DNA of 64,000 bases, taken from contig NZ_JBHUPY010000001.1 of assembly GCF_042688385.1 (NCBI RefSeq), positions 558,001-622,000 of the forward strand, written 5' to 3'. Origin of the DNA: Herpetosiphon sp042688385. Its GTDB lineage: Bacteria > Chloroflexota > Chloroflexia > Chloroflexales > Herpetosiphonaceae. A model generated the notes under the pieces. The model ran no database searches. It was not told where the DNA came from and saw only the letters and a program-made list of their open reading frames with translations. Below, one piece after another: positions 31,923 through 41,122 of this stretch. How positions within the stretch are numbered: position 1 is the stretch's first letter; the number at the start of each line of letters is the position of its first letter. A program made the translations under genes and the position numbers.

Positions 31923-33299
31923 TTAAATCTTTTTGCGGGCCAGTTTGGCGGCTAAGCCAATGTAGGTTTCTGGGCGTAATGCATGCAATTCCTCACGCAC
32001 TTCGGGTCGTACATCAAGCTCGTCGATAAAGCTATGTAAATCTTCGAGCGTAATTTGGCGACCGCGAGCCAGCTTTTTCATGGCTTCGTATGGCTCTGGG
32101 TAGCGCTCGCGGCGCAAAATTGTTTGAATTGCTTCGGTCAGTACCTCAGGATGGCTGGCTAATTCGGCGTAGGCTTTGTCGGCGTTGAAAGCCAATTTGC
32201 GCAAGCCTTTGAGTAAGCGTTGATAGGCAAACAAACTATGGCCAAAGGCCACGCCCAAATTGCGCAGCACCGTGCTATCCGATAAATCGCGTTGCAAGCG
32301 CGAGATTGGCAGCTTGCGGCCAAAAAATTCGAGCAAGCTATTGGCCAGCAACAAATTGCCCTCGGCATTTTCAAAGTCAATTGGGTTAACTTTGTGGGGC
32401 ATTGTCGATGATCCAACTTCGCCAGCCACGCTTGCTTGGCCAAAAACCGAATCGGAAATGTAGCGCCACATATCTTGTGAGAGATCAACCAAAATTGTGT
32501 TGACGCGGCGCAACGCATCGCCAACCTCAACCACGCTATCATGCGGCTCGATTTGGGTGCTCAGCAGGGTTGGTTCTAAGCCCAAAAACTTCACAAACGC
32601 CGAGCTAAATGTGATCCAGTCAACATCTGGTAAGGCGGCTTGATGGGCAGCAAACGTGCCTGTTGCCCCATTCAACTTGCCAGTGAGTTTGATGTGAAGA
32701 AGTTGCTCGATTGCGCGGTTGACGCGCGCCGCAAAGACCGCAATTTCTTTGCCCATGGTGGTTGGGGTGGCTGGCTGGCCGTGAGTTTTGGCCAATAATG
32801 GCGCTTCTGCATGCTCAATTTGCATATCGCGCAATTGGCCGAGAATCTGGCCAAGCGCCGGCAACAGCACAAGATCGCGTGATTCTTGCACCATTAAGGC
32901 ATAGGCCAGATTGTTGACATCTTCTGAGGTCAAGGCAAAGTGCACAGCCTCTTTATACTTGCCAAGGCCAAACTGATCGAGTTTTTCGCGCAGCCAATAT
33001 TCGACCGCCTTTACATCGTGGTTAACTTTGCGATCCCATGTGGCAATTGCAACTGCATCTTCGACGCTAAATTGACGATATAAATTGCGTAACGCGCCAG
33101 CTAACTGACCATCGATGCCCTCGATTAGGCCAATTCGCGGTGCGCGGGCCAAAAATAATAAATATTCAACTTCAACTCGCACGCGATAGCGCCATAAAGC
33201 GGCTTCGCTAAAATGACCACTAAGCGCCTCAACATCTTTACGATAGCGGCCATCAAGCGGCCCAATCGCCAGTAAAGCCTGTTGATTAATCTCGCTCAT
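31923..33299 (-). CDS. purB: Adenylosuccinate lyase
   Basis: Two steps of purine synthesis: SAICAR to AICAR and adenylosuccinate to AMP. 458 residues from the ATG of MSEINQQALLAIGPLDGRYR (33297-33299); longer in-frame starts lack a ribosome-binding site. E. coli-type long PurB: the LDGRYRKD start, HGQPATPTTMGKE, and the fumarase/lyase signature GSSTMPHKVNPIDFENAEGN. The LTSEDVNNLAYALM segment belongs to the active site. Monocistronic. Confidence 0.96.
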   Translation of the reverse strand: MSEINQQALLAIGPLDGRYRKDVEALSGHFSEAALWRYRVRVEVEYLLFLARAPRIGLIEGIDGQLAGALRNLYRQFSVEDAVAIATWDRKVNHDVKAVEYWLREKLDQFGLGKYKEAVHFALTSEDVNNLAYALMVQESRDLVLLPALGQILGQLRDMQIEHAEAPLLAKTHGQPATPTTMGKEIAVFAARVNRAIEQLLHIKLTGKLNGATGTFAAHQAALPDVDWITFSSAFVKFLGLEPTLLSTQIEPHDSVVEVGDALRRVNTILVDLSQDMWRYISDSVFGQASVAGEVGSSTMPHKVNPIDFENAEGNLLLANSLLEFFGRKLPISRLQRDLSDSTVLRNLGVAFGHSLFAYQRLLKGLRKLAFNADKAYAELASHPEVLTEAIQTILRRERYPEPYEAMKKLARGRQITLEDLHSFIDELDVRPEVREELHALRPETYIGLAAKLARKKI

Positions 33300-33373
33300 G
33301 AGAATCCTCACTATGGTTGGTAGAATTAAATGCACTCCATTGTAGATCAAAAGTTGCCTGAGGGGTCAGGGTT

Positions 33374-33406
33374 CAGAAGGCAGAAGGCAGAAGGCAGAAG
33401 GCAGAG
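33374..33406. repeat. Heptanucleotide tandem repeat AGAAGGC
   Basis: About four tandem copies of AGAAGGC, followed by CTAGAGGCTATGAGC-type words like those at 8935-8975. Non-coding. Confidence 0.75.
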
Positions 33407-33440
33407 AATGTATGGCTAGAGGCTATGAGCACTGGTTCAT

Positions 33441-33560
33441 CATGTTAACCACAACCTGATCCCCTCATCCCCTCGCCCGCGAGGCGATGGGGAACCACGA
33501 AAACAGTGCTCCCCTCGCCCGCGTTCAGTGGGAGAGGGGCTGGGGGTGAGGGCATACCCC
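33441..33560. repeat. GC-rich interspersed palindromic element
   Basis: Two hairpins: CCCCTCGCC (33469-33477) with GGCGATGGGG (33483-33492), and CCCCTC with GAGGGG across GCTCCCCTCGCCCGCGTT...GGGAGAGGGGC (about 33508-33540), then GGGGGTGAGGGC. Sequences of this kind (CCCTCACCCCCAGCCCC type) are scattered through Chloroflexota genomes to my knowledge. Confidence 0.6.
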
Positions 33561-33643
33561 GCGTTGCCAATCCAATGAACCATTACAGCTATGGGCTTTT
33601 GGCTATCGGCCAATGTTCGTGGAATTCGGGCAATTCGGGGCTT

Positions 33644-33712
33644 AAAAATTAACTTCGCGCTCTTCGTGGTTACCGTTCTTCGTGTCCTTCGCGGCCTTCG
33701 TGGATCAAAAAT
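33644..33712. repeat. Interspersed GCGAAG-rich repeat, inverse copy 3
   Basis: AACTTCGCGCTCTTCGTGG ... CTTCGTGGATC is the reverse complement of the family at 8857 and 9041, with some change. Together with the two preceding repeats it fills the purB to S1 gap; no gene is present. Confidence 0.7.
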
Positions 33713-33756
33713 CAACCTCCAACCCCAACAACTGATCCCCACATCCGAAAAAAACC

Positions 33757-33785
33757 TTGCCTTTTGGATACTGCTTCTGTATAAT
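33757..33785 (+). promoter_or_regulatory. Promoter of the S1-domain gene
   Basis: TTGCCT (33757-33762), 17 bases, TATAAT (33780-33785), 68 bases before the ATG. Confidence 0.7.
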
Positions 33786-33852
33786 TTTGATATCGGGTTC
33801 ACGCTGTCCGCCCTTCCTCGGGAATCCTCTTTTGGCAAAAGGACGACGCATT

Positions 33853-35163
33853 ATGGACGAGCAAACAAAACCGGGCATGGATCAATCTGATGTGCTTCCT
33901 AGCACAGGATTGGACGCGACCCCAGAGGCCGATCAGTTTAGCGATGATGATCGTGCTTTGCTGGAGGCCTATCTCCGTGATCCAGCCCACGATTATCGCA
34001 ATCTCAAGTATGGTGATTCGGTCGATGGCACGATTGTTCGCGTTGATCGCGACGAGGTGCTAGTCGATATTGGCTCCAAGTCTGAGGGCGTGGTGCCAGG
34101 TCGCGAGATGACCAGTCTGTCGTCGGAAGAACGCGCCGAACTCAAGGTTGGCGATGTCTTGCTTGTTACAGTCGTTCAAACCGAAGACGCTGAAGGGCGT
34201 ATCGTGTTGTCGATAGATAAAGCACGCCAAGAAAAGAGCTGGCGCGCCTTGCAAGTCAACCACGAAGCTGGCGATGTGATTCATGCTGCCGTGACCAACT
34301 ACAACAAAGGTGGTCTGTTGGTCAACCTCACTGGGGTGCGTGGTTTCGTGCCATCATCACAGGTCAGCAGTGTTAGCCGTGGCTCCGATGTGCAAAAACA
34401 ATCGGATATGGCCAAACTGGTTGGCCAAACCTTGCCACTCAAAATCATTGAAATCAATCGCTCACGTAACCGCCTGATCTTATCCGAGCGCCAAGCTGTC
34501 CAAGAAGTGCGCGATTCACGCAAAGATCAGCTGCTCGAAAAATTGGAGCCAGGCGCGGTGCGCAGTGGTCGCGTGACCAGTCTGTGCGATTTCGGGGCCT
34601 TTGTCGATATTGGCGGGGCTGATGGACTTGTCCACCTTTCAGAGCTTTCGTGGAGCCGCGTCAAGCATCCAGAGGAAGTGCTAAAAGTTGGCGATGCAGT
34701 CAATGTGTATATTCTCAGCGTTGACGAAGATAAAAAACGGATCGCGCTAAGCATCAAACGTACCCAAGCTGAGCCTTGGACAACCGTTACCGACCGTTAT
34801 CAAATTGGTCAGGCTGTTTCTGGCGTTGTGACCCAACTCACGGCGTTTGGCGCATTTGTGCGGCTCGAAGATGGCATTGAAGGCTTGATCCACATCTCAG
34901 AAATGAGTGACGAACGGATTCAACACCCGCGCGATGTGATTAACGAAGGCGATACAGTTTCAGCCCGCATTATCCGCATCGATCCATCACGCAAACGCAT
35001 TGGCTTGAGCATGCGCAATGGCAGCAGTGAAGCAACCACTGAAACAGCAGCAGATTCAACGGCTGAAGCAACGCCTGAAGTAGAACCTGTTGAAGCAGCG
35101 GCTGAACCAACACCAACTGATACTGACGCTGAATCAAGCGCCAGCGATGCTACCGAAGAATAA
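33853..35163 (+). CDS. rpsA: S1-domain protein, ribosomal protein S1 homologue
   Basis: 436 residues from the ATG at 33853 (AAAGGA about nine bases upstream). Four S1 OB-fold repeats at roughly 50-120, 138-208, 225-294 and 310-380; units 3 and 4 (GRVTSLCDFGAFVDIGGADGLVHLSELSW; GVVTQLTAFGAFVRLEDGIEGLIHISEM) are canonical RNA-binding S1 domains, the first two more divergent as in true S1. An acidic Glu/Ala/Thr tail follows. Binds mRNA and promotes translation initiation; with four domains it is the short type common outside proteobacteria. Confidence 0.92.
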   Translation: MDEQTKPGMDQSDVLPSTGLDATPEADQFSDDDRALLEAYLRDPAHDYRNLKYGDSVDGTIVRVDRDEVLVDIGSKSEGVVPGREMTSLSSEERAELKVGDVLLVTVVQTEDAEGRIVLSIDKARQEKSWRALQVNHEAGDVIHAAVTNYNKGGLLVNLTGVRGFVPSSQVSSVSRGSDVQKQSDMAKLVGQTLPLKIIEINRSRNRLILSERQAVQEVRDSRKDQLLEKLEPGAVRSGRVTSLCDFGAFVDIGGADGLVHLSELSWSRVKHPEEVLKVGDAVNVYILSVDEDKKRIALSIKRTQAEPWTTVTDRYQIGQAVSGVVTQLTAFGAFVRLEDGIEGLIHISEMSDERIQHPRDVINEGDTVSARIIRIDPSRKRIGLSMRNGSSEATTETAADSTAEATPEVEPVEAAAEPTPTDTDAESSASDATEE

Positions 35164-35175
35164 TGGCTTGCAGGT

Positions 35176-35199
35176 GCGAGGGTCAATAACCCCTCGCTT
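35176..35199 (+). terminator. Terminator after the S1 gene
   Basis: GCGAGGG (35176-35182) pairs with CCCTCGC (35191-35197); only TT follows. Moderate. Confidence 0.5.
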
Positions 35200-35216
35200 A
35201 TGCTCCTGCTGCATGC

Positions 35217-35259
35217 GGCATGCCCATTTCAAGCAAAACGCTAATAAAACGGGCATGCC
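35217..35259. repeat. Nine-base inverted repeat upstream of clpC
   Basis: GGCATGCCC (35217-35225) and GGGCATGCC (35251-35259), 25 bases apart. The word ATGCGGCA before it recurs at about 35299. It lies in the 311-base gap before clpC and might be a stress-regulator site or a hairpin in the leader; it does not match the CtsR heptad repeat I know. Confidence 0.35.
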
Positions 35260-35474
35260 TGATCCGTAGATAGTGATACAATTAAGGCACGACGCTTCCG
35301 ATGCGGCACACCCATTGCCAAAGAATGAAGCCGAGATGCTGCCCCAGTTTCGAGAGCACTCCCAATTAGCATTGTACGACCTATCGACACCTAGCAGCAT
35401 CGACTATTGTCATAGATAACACGCCAAGGCTTAATCTTACTTATCCTAAGGTTGCCTTGCTTTGGAGCAAACAT

Positions 35475-37988
35475 ATGGGTGCATACGACAAAATGAGCCG
35501 CCGCGCTAAGCAAGTGATGAGCTTTGCCCAAGAAGAGGCGCGAGCGTTTAATCATCCCTATATCGGCACCGAGCATTTATTGCTGGGCTTGATTTTGGAA
35601 GGTGAAGGGGTCGCCGCTCGTGTGTTGGCTGAACTTGGTGTTACCATCACAAAAGCCCGGAATGCTGTTGAATTTATTGTTGGCCATGGCGATGGCCCAC
35701 GCTCAACCTCAGAAATTGATCTAACCGCCCGCGCGAAAAAAGTTTTTGAGTATGCTATCGATGAAGCTCGCAAACTCAATCATACCTACATCAGCACCGA
35801 ACATATTTTGCTTGGTTTGGTGCGCAATGCAGAAGGTGTCGCAACTGGGGTGCTCGAAATTATGAATGTTGGGCTTGACCAAGTGCGCACCCAAGTGATG
35901 CGCATGATGCGTCAAGGCGTTGGCGGGAGCAGCACACCAAGCCCAAGCGCTGGTGGCGAACGCCAAGCCAAACAAAGCAAAACACCATATCTCGATGCCC
36001 TTTCAACCGATTTGACCGAGTTGGCCGAAGCTGGTCGCCTCGATCCCGTCGTCGGGCGCAAAGATGAAATTGAGCGCGTGATTCAAATTTTGTCACGGCG
36101 CACCAAAAATAACCCTGCCCTGATCGGCGAACCTGGGGTTGGGAAAACTGCTATCGCTGAAGGTTTGGCGCAACGAATTGTTGCCGATGATGTTCCAGAT
36201 TCTCTCAAAGGCAAGCGTTTGGTAACGCTTGATATGGGTGCTTTGGTGGCTGGAACCAAATATCGCGGGCAATTCGAAGAACGCCTCAAGCGGGTCGTTG
36301 ACGAAATTAAAGAAAGCCGCTGTATTCTCTTCATCGATGAATTCCATACGATTATTGGGGCTGGCGGAGCCGAAGGCACGCTCGATGCCGCTAATATTCT
36401 CAAACCAGCGCTTTCGCGTGGCGAATTGCAATGTATCGGCGCAACTACCCTCGATGAGTTCCGCAAATATATTGAAAAAGATGCAGCACTCGAACGCCGT
36501 TTCCAACCAGTGATGGTCGATGAGCCAACCATCGAGGAAACAATCGAAATCTTGCGTGGGATCAAAACTCGCTACGAAGATTTCCATCAATTGCAAATCG
36601 AAGACGAAGCGATTACTGCCGCCGCTGTGCTCAGTGCTCGCTACGTTCCCGACCGTTTCTTGCCTGATAAAGCGATCGACTTGATTGATGAAGCTTCGTC
36701 GCGGGTGCGCATGTATCGCTCAGCCACGCCATCGGCGTTGCGCGATGCCTTGCGTGGGCTTGATGCGATTCGCAAGGAAAAAGACGCAGCACTCGAAGAA
36801 GGTCAATTCGAAGTCGTGCAAGATCTGCGGATTCGCGAAGAGCGCATGCTCCAACGCATCACCGATCTTGAAGATGAGGAAGAAAAGAGCCGTGGCTCGG
36901 AGCAACGCAAAGGCAAGCCCTACGTGACCCAAGAAGATATTGCCGAAGTTGTGGCAATGTGGACTGGGATTCCAGTGATGCGCTTGGCCAGCGAAGAAAC
37001 CCAGCGCCTCATGAAGATGGAAGATTATCTGCATGAGCGGGTTATTGGCCAAGAAGAGCCAATTTCGACGATTGCTCGCGCTGTGCGGCGTGCCCGCGCA
37101 GGCTTGAAAGATCCCAAGCGCCCAATTGGATCGTTCATTTTCTTGGGGCCAACCGGGGTTGGTAAAACCTTGCTGGCCAAGGCCTTGGCTGAGTTTATGT
37201 TTGGCTCAGAAGATGCCTTGATCAAAATCGATATGTCGGAATTCCAAGAACGCTTCAATACCTCGCGTTTGGTCGGCTCGCCTCCAGGCTACGTCGGCTA
37301 TGGCGAAGGTGGTCAATTGACCGATGCAGTGCGTCGGCGACCCTATAGCGTGGTGCTGTTTGACGAAATCGAAAAAGCCCATCCTGATACCTTCAACTTG
37401 CTCTTGCAAGTGTTGGAAGATGGCAACTTGACCGACGGCAAAGGTCGACGAGTCGATTTCCGCAATACCGTGATTATTATGACTTCGAACGTCGGGACTG
37501 AGCAAATTCGCCGTGGCTCGCGGATTGGCTTTGGTGGCAATCGCAACACAATCGATATTGAGGACACGCGCAAGAAGGTCGATGACGAACTGAAGCGCAT
37601 GTTCCGCCCTGAATTTCTCAACCGGATTGATGGGACGATCATTTTCCATCCATTGACCGATATTGAAATTCGCAACATTGCCCGCTTGGAAGTTGATCGG
37701 GTGCGCAAGCAATTGGTCGATCATCAAATTGATCTGTTGGTAACTGATGAAACCTTGGATCTGTTGGCCAAACGCGGCTACGATCCAACTTATGGCGCTC
37801 GTCCATTGCGCCGCGTCATTACCAATATGATCGAAGATGGTTTGGCTGAAGGCTTGCTGCAAGGTCGCTTCAAAGATGGCGACAAGATTCATATCGAACT
37901 TGAGGATAACGAAGTGGTTTTGCGCACTGAGCGCGAGGCCGCCGAGTCGGAAAATCCCAGCGTCGAGCCAGAAGCCGAATTAGTCTAA
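35475..37988 (+). CDS. clpC: ATP-dependent Clp protease ATP-binding subunit ClpC
   Basis: AAA+ unfoldase that feeds substrates to ClpP. 837 residues from the ATG at 35475, with GGAG seven bases upstream. Two Clp-N repeats (about 5-140), first AAA+ module with Walker A GEPGVGKT at 218-225, a middle region carrying a UVR motif (KEKDAALEEGQFEVVQDLRI, about 430-450) that marks ClpC rather than ClpA/B, second AAA+ module with Walker A GPTGVGKT at 558-565, and a C-terminal D2-small domain. No McsA/McsB or CtsR genes are adjacent. Confidence 0.97.
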   Translation: MGAYDKMSRRAKQVMSFAQEEARAFNHPYIGTEHLLLGLILEGEGVAARVLAELGVTITKARNAVEFIVGHGDGPRSTSEIDLTARAKKVFEYAIDEARKLNHTYISTEHILLGLVRNAEGVATGVLEIMNVGLDQVRTQVMRMMRQGVGGSSTPSPSAGGERQAKQSKTPYLDALSTDLTELAEAGRLDPVVGRKDEIERVIQILSRRTKNNPALIGEPGVGKTAIAEGLAQRIVADDVPDSLKGKRLVTLDMGALVAGTKYRGQFEERLKRVVDEIKESRCILFIDEFHTIIGAGGAEGTLDAANILKPALSRGELQCIGATTLDEFRKYIEKDAALERRFQPVMVDEPTIEETIEILRGIKTRYEDFHQLQIEDEAITAAAVLSARYVPDRFLPDKAIDLIDEASSRVRMYRSATPSALRDALRGLDAIRKEKDAALEEGQFEVVQDLRIREERMLQRITDLEDEEEKSRGSEQRKGKPYVTQEDIAEVVAMWTGIPVMRLASEETQRLMKMEDYLHERVIGQEEPISTIARAVRRARAGLKDPKRPIGSFIFLGPTGVGKTLLAKALAEFMFGSEDALIKIDMSEFQERFNTSRLVGSPPGYVGYGEGGQLTDAVRRRPYSVVLFDEIEKAHPDTFNLLLQVLEDGNLTDGKGRRVDFRNTVIIMTSNVGTEQIRRGSRIGFGGNRNTIDIEDTRKKVDDELKRMFRPEFLNRIDGTIIFHPLTDIEIRNIARLEVDRVRKQLVDHQIDLLVTDETLDLLAKRGYDPTYGARPLRRVITNMIEDGLAEGLLQGRFKDGDKIHIELEDNEVVLRTEREAAESENPSVEPEAELV

Positions 37989-37998
37989 ACTAGCAAAC

Positions 37999-38033
37999 AA
38001 AATCGCCCTGATCGTAATGATCAGGGCGATTTT
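37999..38033. terminator. Bidirectional terminator between clpC and yceI
   Basis: AAAATCGCCCTGATC (37999-38013) pairs perfectly over 15 bp with GATCAGGGCGATTTT (38019-38033), loop GTAAT. The A and T ends make it work on both strands. Confidence 0.92.
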
Positions 38034-38053
38034 ACATTTCCTCGTCAAATCAA

Positions 38054-38857
38054 TTATTGGGCAACTGCCTTAGCAACCAAATCCAAGGTCAACAAAACTT
38101 CATCTTCGGCCTTGAGCATGCCGCCAATATCAGGAGCATCGACATTGAAGCTGCTCATGTTAAACTTGGTGGTGGCTTTGCCGGTCAAGGTATCGCCATT
38201 CAAGGTTGCGGTTACATCGAAGGTCATTGGGTTGGTGGTATCGTGAATCGTCATATCGCCAGTGATTTTGAAGGTAAATTCGACACCTTCTTTGAGATCA
38301 CTTGGCAAGTCGCTAATCACAGCGTTCTTGAACACAGCGTTGGGATATTGCGATGATTCCAGCCATTCGCGGCGAATTGCATTGTCGCGGCGTTCGCTAT
38401 CTGATTGTAATTGGCTGATGTCAACCACAATTTCGCCAACTTGCGAGTTAGCTGGGGTTGCCGTATCGATCAAAATATCGCCTGCGATGGCTTTGGTTAC
38501 GCCAACAGCATCAACGATTTGGTTATCTTTCAAGAAGGTTTCGCGCACTTGATAGCTAGCACTTGATTGGCTAGCATCAATGCGGTAGATTTTAGCACCA
38601 GCAGCAGCTGGTTGTGAAGCATCTGTTGTTGGTTCGGTGCCGGTTGTGGCGGTCGCGGCTGCGCTGGTATCTCTGGCGGTAGTTGGGGTTGCTGGCGCGG
38701 CAGCAGTCGTTGGAGCCGTCGTTGGCAACACTAAAGTTGCTGCAACAGGCGTGCCCGTGCCTTTTTCTGCGTCAGACGTGAGCCACAAGCTATAGGCAAT
38801 AACGCCAATGATTGCGACGGCAATAACGCCGCCAATAATTAATCCAATTTTCTTCAT
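38054..38857 (-). CDS. Membrane-anchored YceI-family protein
   Basis: 267 residues. An N-terminal membrane helix (MKKIGLIIGGVIAVAIIGVI), a Thr/Ala/Pro linker to about residue 85, then a YceI lipocalin-like domain: IYRIDASQSSASYQVRE, GEIVVDISQLQSDSERRDNA, ESSQYPNAVFKNA, ITGDMTIHDTTNPMTFDV. YceI proteins bind isoprenoids or fatty-acid amides in the periplasm or extracytoplasmic space. Divergent from the kinase gene, with AAAGGA upstream. Confidence 0.92.
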   Translation of the reverse strand: MKKIGLIIGGVIAVAIIGVIAYSLWLTSDAEKGTGTPVAATLVLPTTAPTTAAAPATPTTARDTSAAATATTGTEPTTDASQPAAAGAKIYRIDASQSSASYQVRETFLKDNQIVDAVGVTKAIAGDILIDTATPANSQVGEIVVDISQLQSDSERRDNAIRREWLESSQYPNAVFKNAVISDLPSDLKEGVEFTFKITGDMTIHDTTNPMTFDVTATLNGDTLTGKATTKFNMSSFNVDAPDIGGMLKAEDEVLLTLDLVAKAVAQ

Positions 38858-38883
38858 CGAAGAATCCTTTCGTGAGCTAAATT

Positions 38884-39837
38884 ATGCAACAACTCGATCT
38901 TTTGTGGGAAACTGGCGATGCAGCTCAAGCATTGCAACAACGCTTTGGTTGGGATGCCGCCAGTGCCAACGCGTGGGTGTCCGCGCTGCTCCACGAGCAC
39001 TATGGCCTTGCTGAGATTCAAATTTTGCGTTGCAGCATTAGTGCTGGCAATGCAATTCTTTGGCTCAAAAATGATGCTGATCGCTGGATTTTTAAAATTA
39101 GCGTTGATCATGGCCGCCATGCTCAAATCGAACAAAGTGTTGAGCTTCAACACTGGCTTTCAGTACAACAAATCTCTGTCCCGTTGATCGTCCCAAGCAA
39201 GGCTGGCCAACGAACGCTTAAGATTAACGAACGATGTGTATATCTCCAGCAGTGGCTCGATGGCACACCGCCTGACCCTGAGTCTAGCCAACAATTGTGG
39301 AGAATTGGTGAAGAAACTGCCAAGCTTCAACACATATTGGCCAGCTATCCCACCGCCGCCAACCTGCCCCAAGTTTTATTTCCGTTGGAGCAAGTTTGCA
39401 TGGGCTTGGCTGCATGGCTGGGTGATACGCCTGGGGCTGAGCCATTACAGCACCAGCTTAATCAACTGGCGCAACAAGGGCTTGAGCATTTGCCGCGTGG
39501 CGTGTGCCATAACGATATTCGCGCTGCCAATCTGTTATTCAAAGGCGATCAGCTGCAAGCAGTTTTAGATTTTGAAGAAGTTGGCTGGCGCTGCTTGGTG
39601 CTGGAATTGGCGTGGACAGCAGTCCATGGCTTGACGCTGTATCGCAATTGGCAACCAGCTACGGCGGCCCAACAACAAGCAATTATCGCTGGCTATCAAA
39701 CGCTTCGGCCTTTGAATCCTGATGAGCTGGCAATTTTGCCAAGCTTGTGTCGTTTACAAAGTCTTTACCTTTTATGTTCGCAAGGTTCTACGGCGTTGGA
39801 TGCAATTGAGCGCTTAAAAGAATTAAATTGGGATTAA
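38884..39837 (+). CDS. Aminoglycoside-phosphotransferase-fold kinase
   Basis: 317 residues. The kinase core has LPRGVCHNDIRAANLLFKGD (the HxDxxxxN catalytic loop, with N-D-I-R) and LDFEEVGWR, where the metal-binding D-F-D of the family reads D-F-E. The N-terminal lobe is IFKISVDHGRHAQIEQSVEL. Such proteins phosphorylate small molecules such as homoserine, choline or antibiotics; the substrate cannot be told. No clear ribosome-binding site precedes the ATG, so translation may be weak. Confidence 0.8.
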   Translation: MQQLDLLWETGDAAQALQQRFGWDAASANAWVSALLHEHYGLAEIQILRCSISAGNAILWLKNDADRWIFKISVDHGRHAQIEQSVELQHWLSVQQISVPLIVPSKAGQRTLKINERCVYLQQWLDGTPPDPESSQQLWRIGEETAKLQHILASYPTAANLPQVLFPLEQVCMGLAAWLGDTPGAEPLQHQLNQLAQQGLEHLPRGVCHNDIRAANLLFKGDQLQAVLDFEEVGWRCLVLELAWTAVHGLTLYRNWQPATAAQQQAIIAGYQTLRPLNPDELAILPSLCRLQSLYLLCSQGSTALDAIERLKELNWD

Positions 39838-39925
39838 AAATCACCCCTAAATCACCATCATGTGGGATGGCGTTTAGTCCGAATTGCGCTATACTGAAAT
39901 CAAACCTTCTCCTCTCTCTTCTCTC

Positions 39926-39963
39926 CCACAAGCGGCTCCATTATGCGAGCCGTTTGTGGTTTT
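39926..39963 (+). terminator. Strong terminator before the restriction-modification island
   Basis: CCACAAGCGGCTC (39926-39938) pairs over 13 bp, with one G-T, with GAGCCGTTTGTGG (39947-39959), followed by TTTT. Confidence 0.85.
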
Positions 39964-39981
39964 AGGCGCTTATATTTCTAT

Positions 39982-39993
39982 GTATGCTATAAT
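39982..39993 (+). promoter_or_regulatory. Extended -10 promoter of the restriction-modification genes
   Basis: ATGCTATAAT contains TGN plus a perfect TATAAT, about 55 bases before the endonuclease start. No -35 is visible, as expected for an extended -10 promoter. Confidence 0.5.
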
Positions 39994-40042
39994 TAAACTC
40001 GATAAATTATTCTAATAAATGGCATATTTAGGAAAACGTAGA

Positions 40043-41122
40043 ATGTTTGATCACTTAAATCAACCAGGATTGTTTGGAATAACTAATTCCAACCGAGATT
40101 TTACAAAAAAAGATGCTTGGGGTAAGAATCAATTTAATAATGCATTTCCTATTGCTTTAGCTTGTTTTATGTTTAGCCAGAACATTAAACCTATCTATAT
40201 TCGATTAGAAAAGCGGAATATTGAACATAACTATTTTGCTGTTGATCAACTATTTCAAATTAATCCTTTAGAAGCACAGGCATTTTTTGCATTTGAACAT
40301 AGCTATCATCCATATACTGAACTTATTATTGGGAAAACACCAGCAATTGATGTTGTCATTAGTAATCTGCAAAACTCTCAAATCATTAATGCTTTTGAGA
40401 TAAAATTAACCGCAATTCCTGATAATACAACAGCAAACCTCCTAGATAATCTTCAAGGTTGTGAAATTGTTATCCGACCTGATACCATTGTCTATTTAGC
40501 ACTCAGTATTGCTAAAGTATTTCAACAAAATCCGTTAGCGCTTTTAGATATTTTAGATCCTGTCTGTGCTAGAATTGGCGATTGGGAAGATGCAACTAGC
40601 ATTCAACCAATGATTCCACTATTTTGTGAATTACTGTATACAATTTTTGATTGTTATCAAGCTGCTCAAATACCGATTTTACTTCAACCAATTTGGAAAA
40701 CTCAAGGAAAATTATCAATATTACACGAAAATTGCCTTGATCTTTTTGTATGGAGCAATTTTGCCCTGGCAAAAGTTTTTTTAGATGCTTCGATAAAACC
40801 TTCTGAGAAATCAATTACTCGGCCTGAACGTACAACCGTTTGGTTAATCAAAATGCTCTATGATTTTGCTCAGAATGGCAAAATTGATTATAAACGAACG
40901 CTTGATCGGATTACCTTTAATTTGAAAAATGATAAAGCCTTTGCTGCTAGCGGAATGGTCACAAGAAAATATATGAATTCGCCAGAATTACAGAATCCAC
41001 GAATAAAACGCCATTCAATTAAGCATATTATTATTAATGGTGGTCAGCGTTATCTTAGCCCTGAACGTCGTTTGGATAGTGCAATTGTGAGTACACCTGG
41101 CCTTTTTGAGGAAATACTATGA
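40043..41122 (+). CDS. HindVP-like type II restriction endonuclease
   Basis: 359 residues from the ATG at 40043, with AGGA upstream; an ATG at 40019 adds eight residues but has no ribosome-binding site. LFGITNSNRDFTKKDAWGKN plus QFNNAFPIALACFM is the N-terminal pattern I associate with the HindVP family, which cuts GRCGYC. A PD-(D/E)xK core is visible: TPAIDVVI supplies Asp and NAFEIKLTAIPDN the E-x-K. The gene is distinctly AT-rich and ends in a four-base overlap (ATGA) with the methyltransferase gene, the usual restriction-modification layout. Confidence 0.75.
   Translation: MFDHLNQPGLFGITNSNRDFTKKDAWGKNQFNNAFPIALACFMFSQNIKPIYIRLEKRNIEHNYFAVDQLFQINPLEAQAFFAFEHSYHPYTELIIGKTPAIDVVISNLQNSQIINAFEIKLTAIPDNTTANLLDNLQGCEIVIRPDTIVYLALSIAKVFQQNPLALLDILDPVCARIGDWEDATSIQPMIPLFCELLYTIFDCYQAAQIPILLQPIWKTQGKLSILHENCLDLFVWSNFALAKVFLDASIKPSEKSITRPERTTVWLIKMLYDFAQNGKIDYKRTLDRITFNLKNDKAFAASGMVTRKYMNSPELQNPRIKRHSIKHIIINGGQRYLSPERRLDSAIVSTPGLFEEIL

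Noticed and set aside
33374..33712. Possible CRISPR array
   Set aside because: Repeats are tandem heptamers and unrelated palindromes without regular unique spacers; no cas genes nearby.
33440..33838. 132-codon minus-strand frame in the repeat region
   Set aside because: It is translated repeat litter (TPSPSPTERGRG-like words), common in such genomes and not a protein gene.
35217..35310. CtsR operator upstream of clpC
   Set aside because: The CtsR heptad direct repeat (GGTCAAA type) is not present; only an unrelated inverted repeat is seen.
36083..36596. 160-codon minus-strand frames within clpC
   Set aside because: Antisense shadows of a highly conserved housekeeping gene.
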